In this document: piece after piece, positions 1 through 8,568 of the stretch
Layout: the number at the start of each line of letters is the position of its first letter
Position numbering within the stretch: position 1 is the stretch's first letter
Source of the DNA: an uncultured Bacteroidota bacterium
Lineage (GTDB): Bacteria > Bacteroidota > Bacteroidia > Chitinophagales > Chitinophagaceae
DNA: 64,000 nt
Assembly: GCA_903824665.1 (NCBI GenBank)
Contig: CAIJXT010000015.1
Span: forward strand, 209,618 to 273,617
Reading direction: 5' to 3'
The notes under the pieces: model-generated
Databases searched by the model: none
Told to the model about the DNA's origin: nothing
The model's input: the letters and a program-made list of their open reading frames with translations, nothing else
Translations under genes and position numbers: made by a program

Positions 1-605
1 ACATTCAGTACGCCCGATGCCCGAAGCAAAATGCGCTGCAACACATCGGCATTATAATACTCCAGCCGCGATTTGATACCAAACCGGGAAAGTAACGGTG
101 CTGTGAGCAGACCACTGCGGGTAGTTGCACCTACCAGTGTAAATGGACTTATGGTAAGCTGTATAGACCGCGCCGACGGCCCACTATCTATCATGATGTC
201 TATTCTGAAGTCTTCCATGGCCGCATACAGATATTCCTCTACCACCGTACTGAGCCGGTGTATCTCGTCTATAAACAGCACATCGCGTGGCTCCAGGCTG
301 GTTAGAAGGCCCGCCAGATCTGCTGGTTTCTCTATTACAGGGCCACTGGTTTCCTTTATTTTAGCGCCCAGCTCATTGGCAACAATGCGGGAGAGCGTGG
401 TTTTGCCCAGCCCGGGCGGACCATGAAATAATATGTGATCCAGCGCCTCGCCACGCAGATTGGCAGCCTTAATGAATATCCTCAGATTTTCTATGAGCTT
501 GGGCTGGCCGGCAAAATCCTCAATGGTCTGCGGCCGTATGGTATTCTCATAGTCCCGCTCCTGCGGGCTCAACGATTCTGAAGGCCGAACATTTGAATTT
601 GCCAT
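1..605 (-). CDS. ruvB: Holliday junction branch-migration helicase RuvB (3' end outside window)
   Basis: RuvB is the AAA+ motor that, with RuvA, drives branch migration of Holliday junctions before RuvC cuts them. The ATG at 605-603 opens a frame of about 201 residues that runs off the window, so the C-terminal winged helix is missing here. Visible are the Walker A segment GPPGLGKTT near residues 62-70, the Walker B box LFIDEIHRL near residue 110, and the RuvB-typical GATTRSG stretch near residue 170. The product is colinear with RuvB over the whole visible part. It is divergent from the menaquinone gene at 717. ruvC lies 43 kb away in this window, so the ruv genes are not an operon. Identity is very secure. 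Confidence 0.96.
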   Translation of the reverse strand, partial: MANSNVRPSESLSPQERDYENTIRPQTIEDFAGQPKLIENLRIFIKAANLRGEALDHILFHGPPGLGKTTLSRIVANELGAKIKETSGPVIEKPADLAGLLTSLEPRDVLFIDEIHRLSTVVEEYLYAAMEDFRIDIMIDSGPSARSIQLTISPFTLVGATTRSGLLTAPLLSRFGIKSRLEYYNADVLQRILLRASGVLN

Positions 606-716
606 AAAGGCTAAAATTAGCGAAAAGTTGACAGTTTTACGGGTAACACCCAGCCGGTCGTTACCCTACCTATGATACTATACGGCAAAACACCGGAAAG
701 TGAGTAACATTGCAGC

Positions 717-1343
717 ATGAAAGTACTGATAGTAGCTGCAACAGAAGCTGAGATCATGGCCTTTGCTGGCATGCGGCCTGCTTGTGCAGATATACTCATT
801 ACAGGTGTTGGCATGACGGCCACAGCCTACACACTAACCAAAAAACTGGCTGCAAACCGCTACGATCTGGTACTACAGGCTGGCGTGGGTGGCTGCTTCG
901 ATAGCTCAATACCACTGGGTACGGTAGTTTTTGTGACTGCCGACAGGTTTGGCGACCTCGGTGCAGAGGATCATGACAACTACATCGATATTTTTGATAT
1001 GGGCCTCTTAGGCACCAATCAGCCACCCTACCGCAACGGTATGCTTGTGACCCCTTTTTCAACTGCGCACAGCCACATAACTTTGCAGCAGGTGTCTGGA
1101 ATTACAGTAAATACTGTAAGCGGAAACGAAAAGACCATAGCCCGGCGCAGGCAGTACAACTGTACTGTTGAAAGTATGGAAGGGGCAGCTTTTCACCTGG
1201 TATGCCTGCAGGAGGGTGTGCCTTTTGCTCAGATACGCAGCATATCCAACTATGTGCTGCCCCGCGACAAAAGCACATGGAGAATGAAGGACGCCATTAT
1301 CAGCCTTAATGATTGGCTGATAGATTTTACCGCCAAACTATAA
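717..1343 (+). CDS. mqnB: Futalosine hydrolase
   Basis: A 208-residue nucleoside-phosphorylase-like hydrolase. MqnB removes the base from futalosine to give dehypoxanthine futalosine in the alternative menaquinone pathway. The fold's hallmarks are present: the N-terminal beta strand MKVLIVAATEAE, the glycine-rich TGVGM loop near residue 30, AGVGGCF near residue 56, and the nucleoside-binding VESMEGAAF segment near residues 151-159. The length suits MqnB. It is followed after 37 nt by mqnD, a step of the same pathway, which distinguishes it from a generic MTA/SAH nucleosidase. Cytoplasmic. Confidence 0.92.
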   Translation: MKVLIVAATEAEIMAFAGMRPACADILITGVGMTATAYTLTKKLAANRYDLVLQAGVGGCFDSSIPLGTVVFVTADRFGDLGAEDHDNYIDIFDMGLLGTNQPPYRNGMLVTPFSTAHSHITLQQVSGITVNTVSGNEKTIARRRQYNCTVESMEGAAFHLVCLQEGVPFAQIRSISNYVLPRDKSTWRMKDAIISLNDWLIDFTAKL

Positions 1344-1356
1344 CACCGGTGGTTGA

Positions 1357-1364
1357 TACCTTTG
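1357..1364 (+). promoter_or_regulatory. Bacteroidota-type -7 box before mqnD
   Basis: The octamer TACCTTTG fits the phylum consensus TAnnTTTG exactly and ends 16 nt before the mqnD ATG. It suggests that mqnD has its own start site with a leader of about 10 nt, in addition to any read-through from mqnB. I see no clear -33 element. Confidence 0.5.
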
Positions 1365-1380
1365 CAAAAGGAACACAATT

Positions 1381-2211
1381 ATGAAACTCACTCTCGGATT
1401 CAGTCCCTGCCCCAACGACACCTTTATTTTCGATGCTATGGTCAATGGCCTGGTTGATACAGGTGGTATCACGTTCGACTATGTGATGGAGGATGTGGAA
1501 ACACTGAACCAATGGGCCACACAGGGCAAACTGGACATTACCAAGCTGAGCTACAATACCTTCCTGCATACCGCAGACCAATATGCGCTGCTGCACAGCG
1601 GCAGTGCACTGGGAGAGGGTGTGGGGCCTTTGCTGATATCAAAAATGCCCCTCGACACTGCACATCTCGACCAATACAGCATTGCCATTCCGGGTTTTAA
1701 AACTACTGCAAACCTGTTGTTGTCACTGGCTTACCCCCAGGCAAAAAACAAAACAGAACTGGTTTTCAGCCAGATTGAGGCAGCAGTGCTCGATGGCACC
1801 TTCGATGCAGGCCTGATCATACACGAAAACAGATTTACCTATGCGCAGAAGGGGCTGATAAAAATAGCCGACCTCGGCGACTGGTGGGAGCAGACCACAC
1901 ATTGCGCCATTCCGCTGGGTGGTATTGTAATGCGGCGCAGCTATGACCAGCAGCTGTGTGCCAAAGTGGATAGCATCATAAAAGCCAGCCTTGCACACTC
2001 ATGGAGCCGGTATCCGGAGCTATCACCTTTTGTAACCGCAAATGCACAGGAAATGGAGGAAGATGTGATGCGCAAACACATACAACTCTATGTGAACAAC
2101 TACACTACCGACCTCGGTGCTACCGGCAGAAATGCCATTGGTGTACTATTTGAGCGGGCAGTGAGTGCCGGCCTCATCGCAGGCGGGTCTGCTGCCAATA
2201 TATTTTATTAG
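1381..2211 (+). CDS. mqnD: 1,4-dihydroxy-6-naphthoate synthase
   Basis: A 276-residue member of the MqnA/MqnD periplasmic-binding-protein-like enzyme fold. MqnD converts cyclic dehypoxanthine futalosine to 1,4-dihydroxy-6-naphthoate in the futalosine route to menaquinone. The N-terminal LGFSPCPNDTF motif (residues 4-14) is diagnostic of MqnD rather than MqnA. The HENRFTYAQKGL segment near residue 150 is also typical. There is no signal peptide, in keeping with a cytosolic enzyme. It lies directly behind mqnB and probably shares a transcript with it, while the TACCTTTG box in the gap may add a second promoter. The matching UbiD-type decarboxylase is at 17.6-19.5 kb. Confidence 0.95.
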   Translation: MKLTLGFSPCPNDTFIFDAMVNGLVDTGGITFDYVMEDVETLNQWATQGKLDITKLSYNTFLHTADQYALLHSGSALGEGVGPLLISKMPLDTAHLDQYSIAIPGFKTTANLLLSLAYPQAKNKTELVFSQIEAAVLDGTFDAGLIIHENRFTYAQKGLIKIADLGDWWEQTTHCAIPLGGIVMRRSYDQQLCAKVDSIIKASLAHSWSRYPELSPFVTANAQEMEEDVMRKHIQLYVNNYTTDLGATGRNAIGVLFERAVSAGLIAGGSAANIFY

Positions 2212-2236
2212 ACTCCGCTGCAGACAATAGCTGTTG

Positions 2237-2422
2237 CTACTCTGCTGGTTTAGAAGATTCTTTGTCTTTGCTTTCTTTCTTACGGCCGGCCTTTTTCAAC
2301 GCTGTGTCTATCAGCCATTCTATCTGCCCGTTCACGCTGCGAAAGTCATCGGCAGCCCACCGCTCAAGGGCCTTGTAGACCTCGTCATCCAATCTCAGTA
2401 CAAAATTCTTTTTTGCTGCCAC
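2237..2422 (-). CDS. Arc-type ribbon-helix-helix DNA-binding protein
   Basis: A 61-residue protein whose first 45 residues fit an Arc/MetJ-type ribbon-helix-helix domain: a beta strand KNFVLRLDD, then two helices around VYKALERWAADD and VNGQIEWLIDTALKKAG. The tail is charged (K/E/S-rich). Such proteins bind palindromic operators as dimers. It sits 59 nt behind the SPFH gene and is probably cotranscribed with it. Tandem palindromes at the SPFH promoter (3366-3386) make autoregulation plausible, but that is inference. No toxin partner is adjacent, so a classical toxin-antitoxin role is not supported. Confidence 0.8.
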   Translation of the reverse strand: MAAKKNFVLRLDDEVYKALERWAADDFRSVNGQIEWLIDTALKKAGRKKESKDKESSKPAE

Positions 2423-2481
2423 TTAAACTTCTTTGAAACACAGCTCCGTTGTTGCAACGAAGCCGTGTTGTTTTGTTATGA

Positions 2482-3351
2482 CTACTGATACAAAGTTCCG
2501 GTATTCAGCACAGGCTGCGCTGCCTTCTCCCCGCAAAGTACTACCATCAGGTTACATACCATGGTCGCTTTCCTTTCCTCGTCCAGATGGACAATGTCTT
2601 TTTTGCCCAGCTGTTCCAGTGCCAGCTCTACCATACCTACCGCACCCTCTACGATCTTGAAGCGTGCCGCAACAATGGCCGATGCCTGCTGGCGCTGCAG
2701 CATTGCGCCCGCTATCTCCTGAGCATAGGCCAGGTGACTGATACGAGCTTCGGTAACGATAATGCCGGCCGTTGCCAGTCGCTCATTGAGCTCCTCCTGC
2801 AGCAGGGCTATTATTTTATCTCCACCCTCGCGCAGCGTTATATCAGCATTCTGATCTTCGATGCTATCGTACGCAAAGCGCATGGTGAGCGCACGCACCG
2901 CGGCTTCGCTTTGCATACGTACAAATGCATTGTAGTCGGCCACCTCGTAGGCGGCTTTGTAGGTATCCTGTATCTGCCACACGATCACCGCAGCGATCTC
3001 TACCGGATTACCCATCTTATCATTCACCTTCATGGTAGGTGTTGCCATATTTTGTACACGCTGTGTGATATTGATCGTTGTATACAGCGGGTTTACAAAA
3101 AACATACCATTGTCCTTGATCGTACCTACATACTTACCAAACAGGTTCAGTATGCGTGCGTGATTGGGCTGTACAATCATGAGCCCTTTCCAGATTACAA
3201 AGCAGCAGAAAACAAACAGGAATCCCGGTATTACGTGTGTAGCAGGATTGTCGCTATTGATGTTTACAAAAAAATACATCGCTACCGCCAGCATTGCGAT
3301 AGACAGCAGTAAGGCCATGTAGCCATTGGTCGGTTTGATCAGTTTTTCCAT
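2482..3351 (-). CDS. SPFH/band-7 membrane protein
   Basis: A 289-residue stomatin/prohibitin-family protein. From the ATG at 3351 it has two hydrophobic segments (about residues 10-28 and 40-60), followed by a band-7 domain (LMIVQPNHARILNLFGKYVG onward) and a helical stretch with LNERLATAGIIVTEARISHLAYAQ, typical of prokaryotic SPFH proteins that oligomerise at the membrane. A TTG 24 nt further upstream is in frame, but it lies within the putative operator, so the ATG is preferred. It is followed by a small ribbon-helix-helix gene. SPFH proteins scaffold membrane microdomains and protease complexes; the specific partner here is unknown. Confidence 0.88.
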   Translation of the reverse strand: MEKLIKPTNGYMALLLSIAMLAVAMYFFVNINSDNPATHVIPGFLFVFCCFVIWKGLMIVQPNHARILNLFGKYVGTIKDNGMFFVNPLYTTINITQRVQNMATPTMKVNDKMGNPVEIAAVIVWQIQDTYKAAYEVADYNAFVRMQSEAAVRALTMRFAYDSIEDQNADITLREGGDKIIALLQEELNERLATAGIIVTEARISHLAYAQEIAGAMLQRQQASAIVAARFKIVEGAVGMVELALEQLGKKDIVHLDEERKATMVCNLMVVLCGEKAAQPVLNTGTLYQ

Positions 3352-3365
3352 TTTCGTAAAATTGT

Positions 3366-3386
3366 TTGATATCAATTTGATATCAA
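3366..3386. promoter_or_regulatory. Tandem palindromic operator candidate at SPFH promoter
   Basis: Two perfect copies of the 10-nt palindrome TTGATATCAA start 11 nt apart (3366-3375 and 3377-3386), so they lie on the same DNA face. They immediately follow, and by three bases overlap, the TACTTTTG -7 box and would cover the transcription start. This is the position expected of a repressor operator. The ribbon-helix-helix protein encoded at the end of this operon is the obvious candidate binder (inference). Confidence 0.6.
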
Positions 3387-3391
3387 AAGTA
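3384..3391 (-). promoter_or_regulatory. -7 box of SPFH operon
   Basis: Read on the minus strand the octamer is TACTTTTG, an exact TAnnTTTG match, 32 nt before the SPFH ATG. It abuts the tandem palindromes at 3366-3386. Confidence 0.55.
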
Positions 3392-3469
3392 TACTATTTT
3401 CTGAAAACAGGGAAATTATTTTTTTGGGAATAGAATGGTTCTAACACGAGCAGGTTCAAACCAAATGCG

Positions 3470-3579
3470 TTTCTCCGCTGGTCCAGCAGTGCTTAGGGCC
3501 GATGAAACAAGGTATGGCACAGCCAGTCAGGACGGCCGATAGGCCGCTGAGTGGTTTTCAAATCCTATTTGCGGAGAAA
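3470..3579. other. GC-rich hairpin-forming intergenic segment (possible structured RNA)
   Basis: The 213-bp gap between ppx and the SPFH promoter is not plain AT-rich spacer. A 9-nt arm TTTCTCCGC (3470-3478) is matched by its reverse complement GCGGAGAAA (3571-3579). Between them lie smaller hairpins: GCTGG/CCAGC at 3476-3486 and GGCC-GATA-GGCC at 3535-3544. All frames carry stops. It does not fit a tRNA (106 nt between acceptor-like arms, no D or T arm), nor the SRP RNA or RNase P signatures I know. Strand and function are unknown. Confidence 0.3.
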
Positions 3580-3603
3580 AAAATGATCAGATGGTAAGCG
3601 AAA

Positions 3604-4488
3604 TCACTTCCCCTTGCGCTGGCTGTACAGCATCTTGATGAGACCGTCAGCAAGGCCCACTTTGGGCACATATATTTCATCGGCAGTAGCCCACCGCATG
3701 ATGGAGGTGTATATCTGCAATGCCGGTACAATTACATCTGCACGGTCATCGCGAAACTGGTACAGGTGTTTTCGTTCTTCAACCGTTGTGTTGCTCAGCT
3801 CTTTGTGATAATCTTTGAGCAGCTCCAGCGACAGTGGCTTACCTTCCTTGCGCTTTGATATAGAGAAAATTTTATTGATATTGCCACCGGTACCTATGGC
3901 CTCCAGTGGCAGATAATTGCGTGTATAGGTCTTGATGTACCATTTCATGTGTTCCCACTGCTCTTCCGACACCTTGTTGTGTAGCATCCGGATGGTACCT
4001 ATGTTGAATGACTCCTTAAAAATAGTTTGGTTACGGGAGAAGAGTGATATTTCTGTACTGCCACCGCCTACATCAATGTACAAATAAGACTTGTTGCCAC
4101 TGAGGTTTTCGGCAATATGCGTTTCGTAAAGTATGTTGGCCTCATCCTGACCGGTGATAATGTCAACCTTTAGTCCTGTTTCGGCTAGTATCTCCGCCAG
4201 TATTTCTTTTCCGTTTGTGGCATCGCGCATTGCCGATGTGGCAAATGCTTTGTGGGCCTCTACCTCATAAATACCCATCAGTATTTTGTAGGCTTTCAGC
4301 GTTTCTATGAGCTTCTTTTTCTTCGCTTCTGCTACATATCCCTTGTCAAAAACATCAAACCCCAGCCTGAGTGGGATGCGCAGCAGGCACAGCTTTGTGA
4401 AGTCTACCGTACCATCTACATACACCGAAGCTTCACTGATCAGAAGGCGGGCGGCGTTGGATCCTATGTCAATTGCCGCCAGTACCAT
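3604..4488 (-). CDS. ppx: Ppx/GppA family exopolyphosphatase
   Basis: A 294-residue single-module member of the ASKHA Ppx/GppA family, which hydrolyses terminal phosphates of polyphosphate or the pentaphosphate of pppGpp. Phosphate-binding motifs are visible: AIDIGSNAARLLI at residues 5-17, DVGGGSTEISLF near residue 140 and AIGTGGNINKI near residue 200. It lacks the C-terminal HD-like domain of E. coli Ppx, as is usual for this short form. Its ATG overlaps the ppk1 stop by one base (TAATG), so translation of the two is coupled. The pairing with ppk1 favours polyphosphate as the substrate. Confidence 0.92.
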   Translation of the reverse strand: MVLAAIDIGSNAARLLISEASVYVDGTVDFTKLCLLRIPLRLGFDVFDKGYVAEAKKKKLIETLKAYKILMGIYEVEAHKAFATSAMRDATNGKEILAEILAETGLKVDIITGQDEANILYETHIAENLSGNKSYLYIDVGGGSTEISLFSRNQTIFKESFNIGTIRMLHNKVSEEQWEHMKWYIKTYTRNYLPLEAIGTGGNINKIFSISKRKEGKPLSLELLKDYHKELSNTTVEERKHLYQFRDDRADVIVPALQIYTSIMRWATADEIYVPKVGLADGLIKMLYSQRKGK

Positions 4489-6563
4489 TATTTGTATATT
4501 TTGCTTTGTAAGTACTTATAAATTGCCTCCTGAGAGCGTACCATCGGTTCATCATTCTGCCGCTGCACATAATTGTTGCTTTGTTCGTTATCCAAGATAC
4601 GCCCTTTCACGTTTTCAGCAAGCTGAATATTTAAAATATCCGAAAGCTCCTGCTGTATTTCTTTGTCTTTAATAGGGCAAGCGGCTTCAATTCGGTGGTC
4701 CAGGTTGCGCACCATCCAGTCTGCCGATGAAATATATACCTGCTGCTCTTTGCCGGTGCCAAAAATCAGCACACGGGCGTGCTCCAGATAGTCGTCTATT
4801 ATACTCACCGCCTTGGGTTGCACCTTAAACAACTTCTGCTCTGTAGACATGCAACAAATACCGCGTATTACCAGACCTATTTTCACTCCTGCCCTTGCAG
4901 CAGCATACATCCGGTCTATCAGCACCTGGTCTACGAGACTGTTCAACTTGATGTTCATCGATGCATCCTGCTTCTTCCTGGCAAGGCGTATCTGCTTATC
5001 TATATTGGCCAGCATCACCCTGCGCATATTTACCGGCGACAATGCCAGTGTCTTACAGGCCCTTAACGCCGCAGCACGCTTTACCGGATTTTCCAGATAG
5101 TCAAATATCCTGTTTACATCAGCAACAATAGTGCGGTCTGTTGTGAGAAGGGTATGATCGCCATAATAGGTGGCGGTATTCTCATTCATATTGCCCGTAC
5201 TTACAAAGCCATATTGTTTTAGCTTGTTAAACTCTCGTTTCTTAATCACGCATATCTTGGCATGCACCTTCATACCCGGCAAGCCCAGTACCACTTTTAC
5301 GCCTTCTTCTTCCAGCTGCGCCTTCCACCGCATATTGGCTTCTTCGTCAAACCTTGCCCGCAACTCCAGCACCACCGTCACTTCTTTACCGTTCCTTACC
5401 GCATTGATCAGCGCATTGACGATCTTTGAATTCTTGGCCACCCGGTACAATGCTATACGGATACTCTGCACAAACGGATCTATTGCCGCCTCGCGCAGCA
5501 GATCTATCACCGTGTCGAAAGAGTGATAGGGCAGGTGCAGCATTACATCCCGCTTTTCCAACACATCCATTATGCGACAGGGCTGCTTCAGCAGCGGATG
5601 CACAAATGGGCGCGGACGCGGACGCAGATCCTTAAATATTGCTGAAGGAAAATCTATGAAATCCTTGAAGTTGTGTATTCTGCCGCCGGGTATCAGATTG
5701 TCTTTTTTAGACAATCCCAGCCGCTTTACCAGATAGTTCAGCAATGCTGGCTCTATCTGCCGGTCGTATACAAACCGGGTAGCGCGGCCACGTTTGCGGT
5801 TCTTCAAACCCTTTTCCAGCTCGGCTATCAGATTGGTGTTCACATCATTATCTGTTTCCAGCTCAGCATCGCGGGTCACTTTTATGATGTAGCCCAGAAA
5901 CCTGTCGAAACCAAATGGAGCAAATAACATGGGCAAGTTATACCTGATGATATCCTCCAGCAATATGATGTCTGTGGCTCCTTTTTCGGCTGGCATAATC
6001 ACAAAACGGGGCAATACCTTGGTGGGTATCTCTATCAGCGCATACCGCTGTGCCATTGATTCGTGAGTCTTACCCAAAACACACGCCAGATATATCGATT
6101 TATCGCGCAGCAGGGGTATCTGTGGTATCGACTCTATCATCAGCGGAATGATCTGCGTCCTCACCTTCTCTTCAAAGTAATGGGCTACAAACTCTTTCTG
6201 CTTCTTAGATAGCTGTTTTTCGTTCTTGATGAAAATCTGATACTGAGCCAGCTCCTTGATGATATCTGAATACGTTCCATCAAACTCCTGCTGCTGAGTG
6301 ATTACCGTTTGCTGTATCTTTTTCAGAATTTTATCCGGATTGGCCTCCAGGTGCATCTTGGCAGACTTGCCCATAAGCACCATTTTATTCAGTGCTGCTA
6401 CGCGCACCCTGAAAAACTCATCAAGATTGTTGGAAAATATACCTAAAAACCGCAACCTGTCGTGCAGATGATTGTCCGGATCATTAGCCTCCTGTAGCAC
6501 GCGGGCATTAAATGCCAGCCAGCTCAGGTCTCTGACAATGGTTTGTTTTGAATTCTTCAGCAT
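4488..6563 (-). CDS. ppk1: Polyphosphate kinase 1
   Basis: A 691-residue PPK1, which reversibly polymerises the gamma-phosphate of ATP into polyphosphate. The four-domain order is complete: the N domain (VRDLSWLAFNARVLQEA at residues 10-26), the head domain, and the two catalytic C domains. The autophosphorylated histidine is in KVHAKICVI and the second conserved one in YLEHARVLIFG. The length matches the family. The stop overlaps the ppx start, making a compact ppk1-ppx operon that joins synthesis and breakdown of polyphosphate. The upstream 128 bp holds no exact TAnnTTTG. Confidence 0.97.
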   Translation of the reverse strand: MLKNSKQTIVRDLSWLAFNARVLQEANDPDNHLHDRLRFLGIFSNNLDEFFRVRVAALNKMVLMGKSAKMHLEANPDKILKKIQQTVITQQQEFDGTYSDIIKELAQYQIFIKNEKQLSKKQKEFVAHYFEEKVRTQIIPLMIESIPQIPLLRDKSIYLACVLGKTHESMAQRYALIEIPTKVLPRFVIMPAEKGATDIILLEDIIRYNLPMLFAPFGFDRFLGYIIKVTRDAELETDNDVNTNLIAELEKGLKNRKRGRATRFVYDRQIEPALLNYLVKRLGLSKKDNLIPGGRIHNFKDFIDFPSAIFKDLRPRPRPFVHPLLKQPCRIMDVLEKRDVMLHLPYHSFDTVIDLLREAAIDPFVQSIRIALYRVAKNSKIVNALINAVRNGKEVTVVLELRARFDEEANMRWKAQLEEEGVKVVLGLPGMKVHAKICVIKKREFNKLKQYGFVSTGNMNENTATYYGDHTLLTTDRTIVADVNRIFDYLENPVKRAAALRACKTLALSPVNMRRVMLANIDKQIRLARKKQDASMNIKLNSLVDQVLIDRMYAAARAGVKIGLVIRGICCMSTEQKLFKVQPKAVSIIDDYLEHARVLIFGTGKEQQVYISSADWMVRNLDHRIEAACPIKDKEIQQELSDILNIQLAENVKGRILDNEQSNNYVQRQNDEPMVRSQEAIYKYLQSKIYK

Positions 6564-6691
6564 GTCGTAATCTGTTACCGAAATTCGGCTTTTTAAAGTG
6601 GGCTAAAATACACCCATTCTTAATAGCCGGAAAGGTACCGGTATTTGTGTGTGTAAATTTTACAATTATTTAATCTTGAAATAGGTTACTC

Positions 6692-7312
6692 CTAAGCCAC
6701 CACTTTTGCGATAGCCGTTATCCAGATCCCGAATAGGCGCGCTTCAATTGCACAAATATCAGCAGCCAGTGCTTCCCACCGCTCATGAAACCCGGTAAGC
6801 ATACGCAGCATTTCTTCCAGATGACCCTCTTCTTCCGCTATTATCGTCTTTACACTCACCTTCGACCGGTGGCGGGTGAGCGCCTCCTGGTATATACCGT
6901 ATAGCATATCGGCACGCACTTCTATCGCATAGGTCACCAGCAGATAGGCGCCGTACTTCAGTGCCCTGCCTTCAAGGCCCAGATTGTTTTTCAGGTAGCG
7001 ACACGTATCCACATCCAGCCGGTTCAGGTAATGATGAGTCTCTACCGGGGCCAGCAGGTTCGGGTAGGTATAGTCAGGGCAGGCCTCCGGGTTCAGCTTG
7101 CCAATCAGTTTTTTCAGGTAGTAGGCATGGCGCGCCTCTTCGGCAGCATGCTTCAGTTCTGTAAGGCTCGTATGCACAGGGTCTTCATACTTCGATATCT
7201 TCCGCGCACCCGTATTTTCCATCATAGACAGGCTGTTGAGCCATTTTACGTGCAGTTCATCAGTAGTTACTATCTTATCTGCAACGCCTGCTAATTCTGT
7301 ATTCAGATCCAT
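6692..7312 (-). CDS. Ferritin-like four-helix protein of unknown function
   Basis: A 206-residue soluble, mostly helical protein with ligand-like pairs spaced as in ferritin-like diiron proteins: EEARHAYY near residue 58, a glutamate in AIEVRAD near residue 130, and EEEGHLEEM near residue 161. These would supply an E, ExxH, E, ExxH set, so a MiaE- or rubrerythrin-like metal site is possible. No signal peptide. It is divergent from the acyltransferase gene. A TAATTTTG box ends 5 nt before the ATG, which suggests a very short or absent leader. The substrate is unknown and the fold assignment is inference from motif spacing. Confidence 0.65.
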   Translation of the reverse strand: MDLNTELAGVADKIVTTDELHVKWLNSLSMMENTGARKISKYEDPVHTSLTELKHAAEEARHAYYLKKLIGKLNPEACPDYTYPNLLAPVETHHYLNRLDVDTCRYLKNNLGLEGRALKYGAYLLVTYAIEVRADMLYGIYQEALTRHRSKVSVKTIIAEEEGHLEEMLRMLTGFHERWEALAADICAIEARLFGIWITAIAKVVA

Positions 7313-7317
7313 TGCGG

Positions 7318-7325
7318 CAAAATTA
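7318..7325 (-). promoter_or_regulatory. -7 box of the ferritin-like gene
   Basis: On the minus strand TAATTTTG matches TAnnTTTG exactly and ends 5 nt before the ATG at 7312. Transcription would begin at or next to the start codon. Confidence 0.5.
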
Positions 7326-7403
7326 AGGGCATTTTATTGCAATTCCTGTTTGGTTCTCTATCAGGGGTATTATACCTTTATGCTCTAATGTTTCAATGCG
7401 GGA

Positions 7404-8567
7404 ATGTTTAATGCACTGGCCAATAAGTTTCGCCGAATCACGTCCAACCAATTTTACTTAGCTGAAATAGATGGCATGCGCTTCCTGTCGCTGTCACTGG
7501 TTACGCTGTTTCATATCAGAGGCTATTTTCTCGAAAAAACATCGCTGAAGTTTACAGATAATCCCGAAGACTACTACTGGCTCAACCGCTTTTTTGTAAA
7601 CGCCGATCGCAGCGTGCCCCTGTTTTTTGCCATAAGTGGCTTTATCCTCGCGCTGCCTTTTGCCAATCATTACCTTAAGCAGGGCAAGGCTATTGAGCTG
7701 AAGCAATACTATGTGCGCAGGGTCACCCGTCTGGAGCCACCCTATTTTATCGTAATGACCTGTATTTTTCTGGTACAGTTGCTGCTGCATGTCAATACCT
7801 TCAAAGTGCTGTTTCCCAGCCTGCTGGCATCACTGATCTATTCACACAACCTAATCTACCATACTACTCCGCTGGTTACCGTTGTAGCCTGGACACTGGA
7901 GGTGGAGATCCAGTTCTACATCATGGCTCCGATACTCTTCCGCATGCTGTCGTTACCCAGAGTAGCACGGCGGGGGCTCATATCTGCCCTCATCGTACTC
8001 TTTGTAGTGCTGCAATACCTTTTTCCACCTTCCTTCCTCAGTTTGTACGGCTCTGTGCAGCACTTTCTAATAGGTATCCTTGTAGCCGACTTTTATGTCA
8101 GCGGCTTCGCGATTCCGGTTTTCGAGAAAAAATGGATGGCGCCCGTTGCAGGCATACTCTTCTTCACCATGTTCCTGATGCCCCGATGGGAAGACGCACC
8201 GCATCCCGAGCTGCTGCCGCTTGCCATTCTTTTCCCCTTCATGATCGGGTTGCTGTATTATATTATTCTGCGAAATGACATTGTAAAGGCTATTTTCAGT
8301 TACAAGTTCATCCCCATCATAGGGGGCATGTGCTATACCACCTACCTCATACACTACACCGTCATATCCATGCTGGGCAGGTACACAGTCAATATCACAT
8401 TTACCAATTACTACATCCCCAATATGCTGCTGCAGTTTGTGCTGCTTATCATACCTATATTACTGATCGCAGCCGTTTTCTACCTGTATATCGAACGGCC
8501 ATTTATGTCGAAAAAGTGGGTGGATAAGCTGATGAAAAAAGATAAAAAGACACCCGAAATCTCCTGA
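7404..8567 (+). CDS. Acyltransferase 3 family membrane protein
   Basis: A 387-residue integral membrane O-acyltransferase of the OafA/YrhL (AT3) family, which acetylates or otherwise acylates surface sugars using cytoplasmic acyl-CoA. The N-terminal block LAEIDGMRFLSLSLVTLFH (residues 18-36) carries the family's histidine, and RRVTRLEPPY near residue 108 is the conserved RxxRxxPPY-like motif. About ten hydrophobic segments follow, with a basic C-terminus. No SGNH domain is fused. It ends one base before the convergent GHL10 gene. The substrate cannot be told from context. Confidence 0.88.
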   Translation: MFNALANKFRRITSNQFYLAEIDGMRFLSLSLVTLFHIRGYFLEKTSLKFTDNPEDYYWLNRFFVNADRSVPLFFAISGFILALPFANHYLKQGKAIELKQYYVRRVTRLEPPYFIVMTCIFLVQLLLHVNTFKVLFPSLLASLIYSHNLIYHTTPLVTVVAWTLEVEIQFYIMAPILFRMLSLPRVARRGLISALIVLFVVLQYLFPPSFLSLYGSVQHFLIGILVADFYVSGFAIPVFEKKWMAPVAGILFFTMFLMPRWEDAPHPELLPLAILFPFMIGLLYYIILRNDIVKAIFSYKFIPIIGGMCYTTYLIHYTVISMLGRYTVNITFTNYYIPNMLLQFVLLIIPILLIAAVFYLYIERPFMSKKWVDKLMKKDKKTPEIS

Positions 8568-8568
8568 G

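Noticed and set aside
3470..3579. tRNA or SRP/RNase P RNA
   Set aside because: The acceptor-like ends are too far apart, no D/T arms or anticodon loop fit, and the conserved SRP and RNase P cores are absent.
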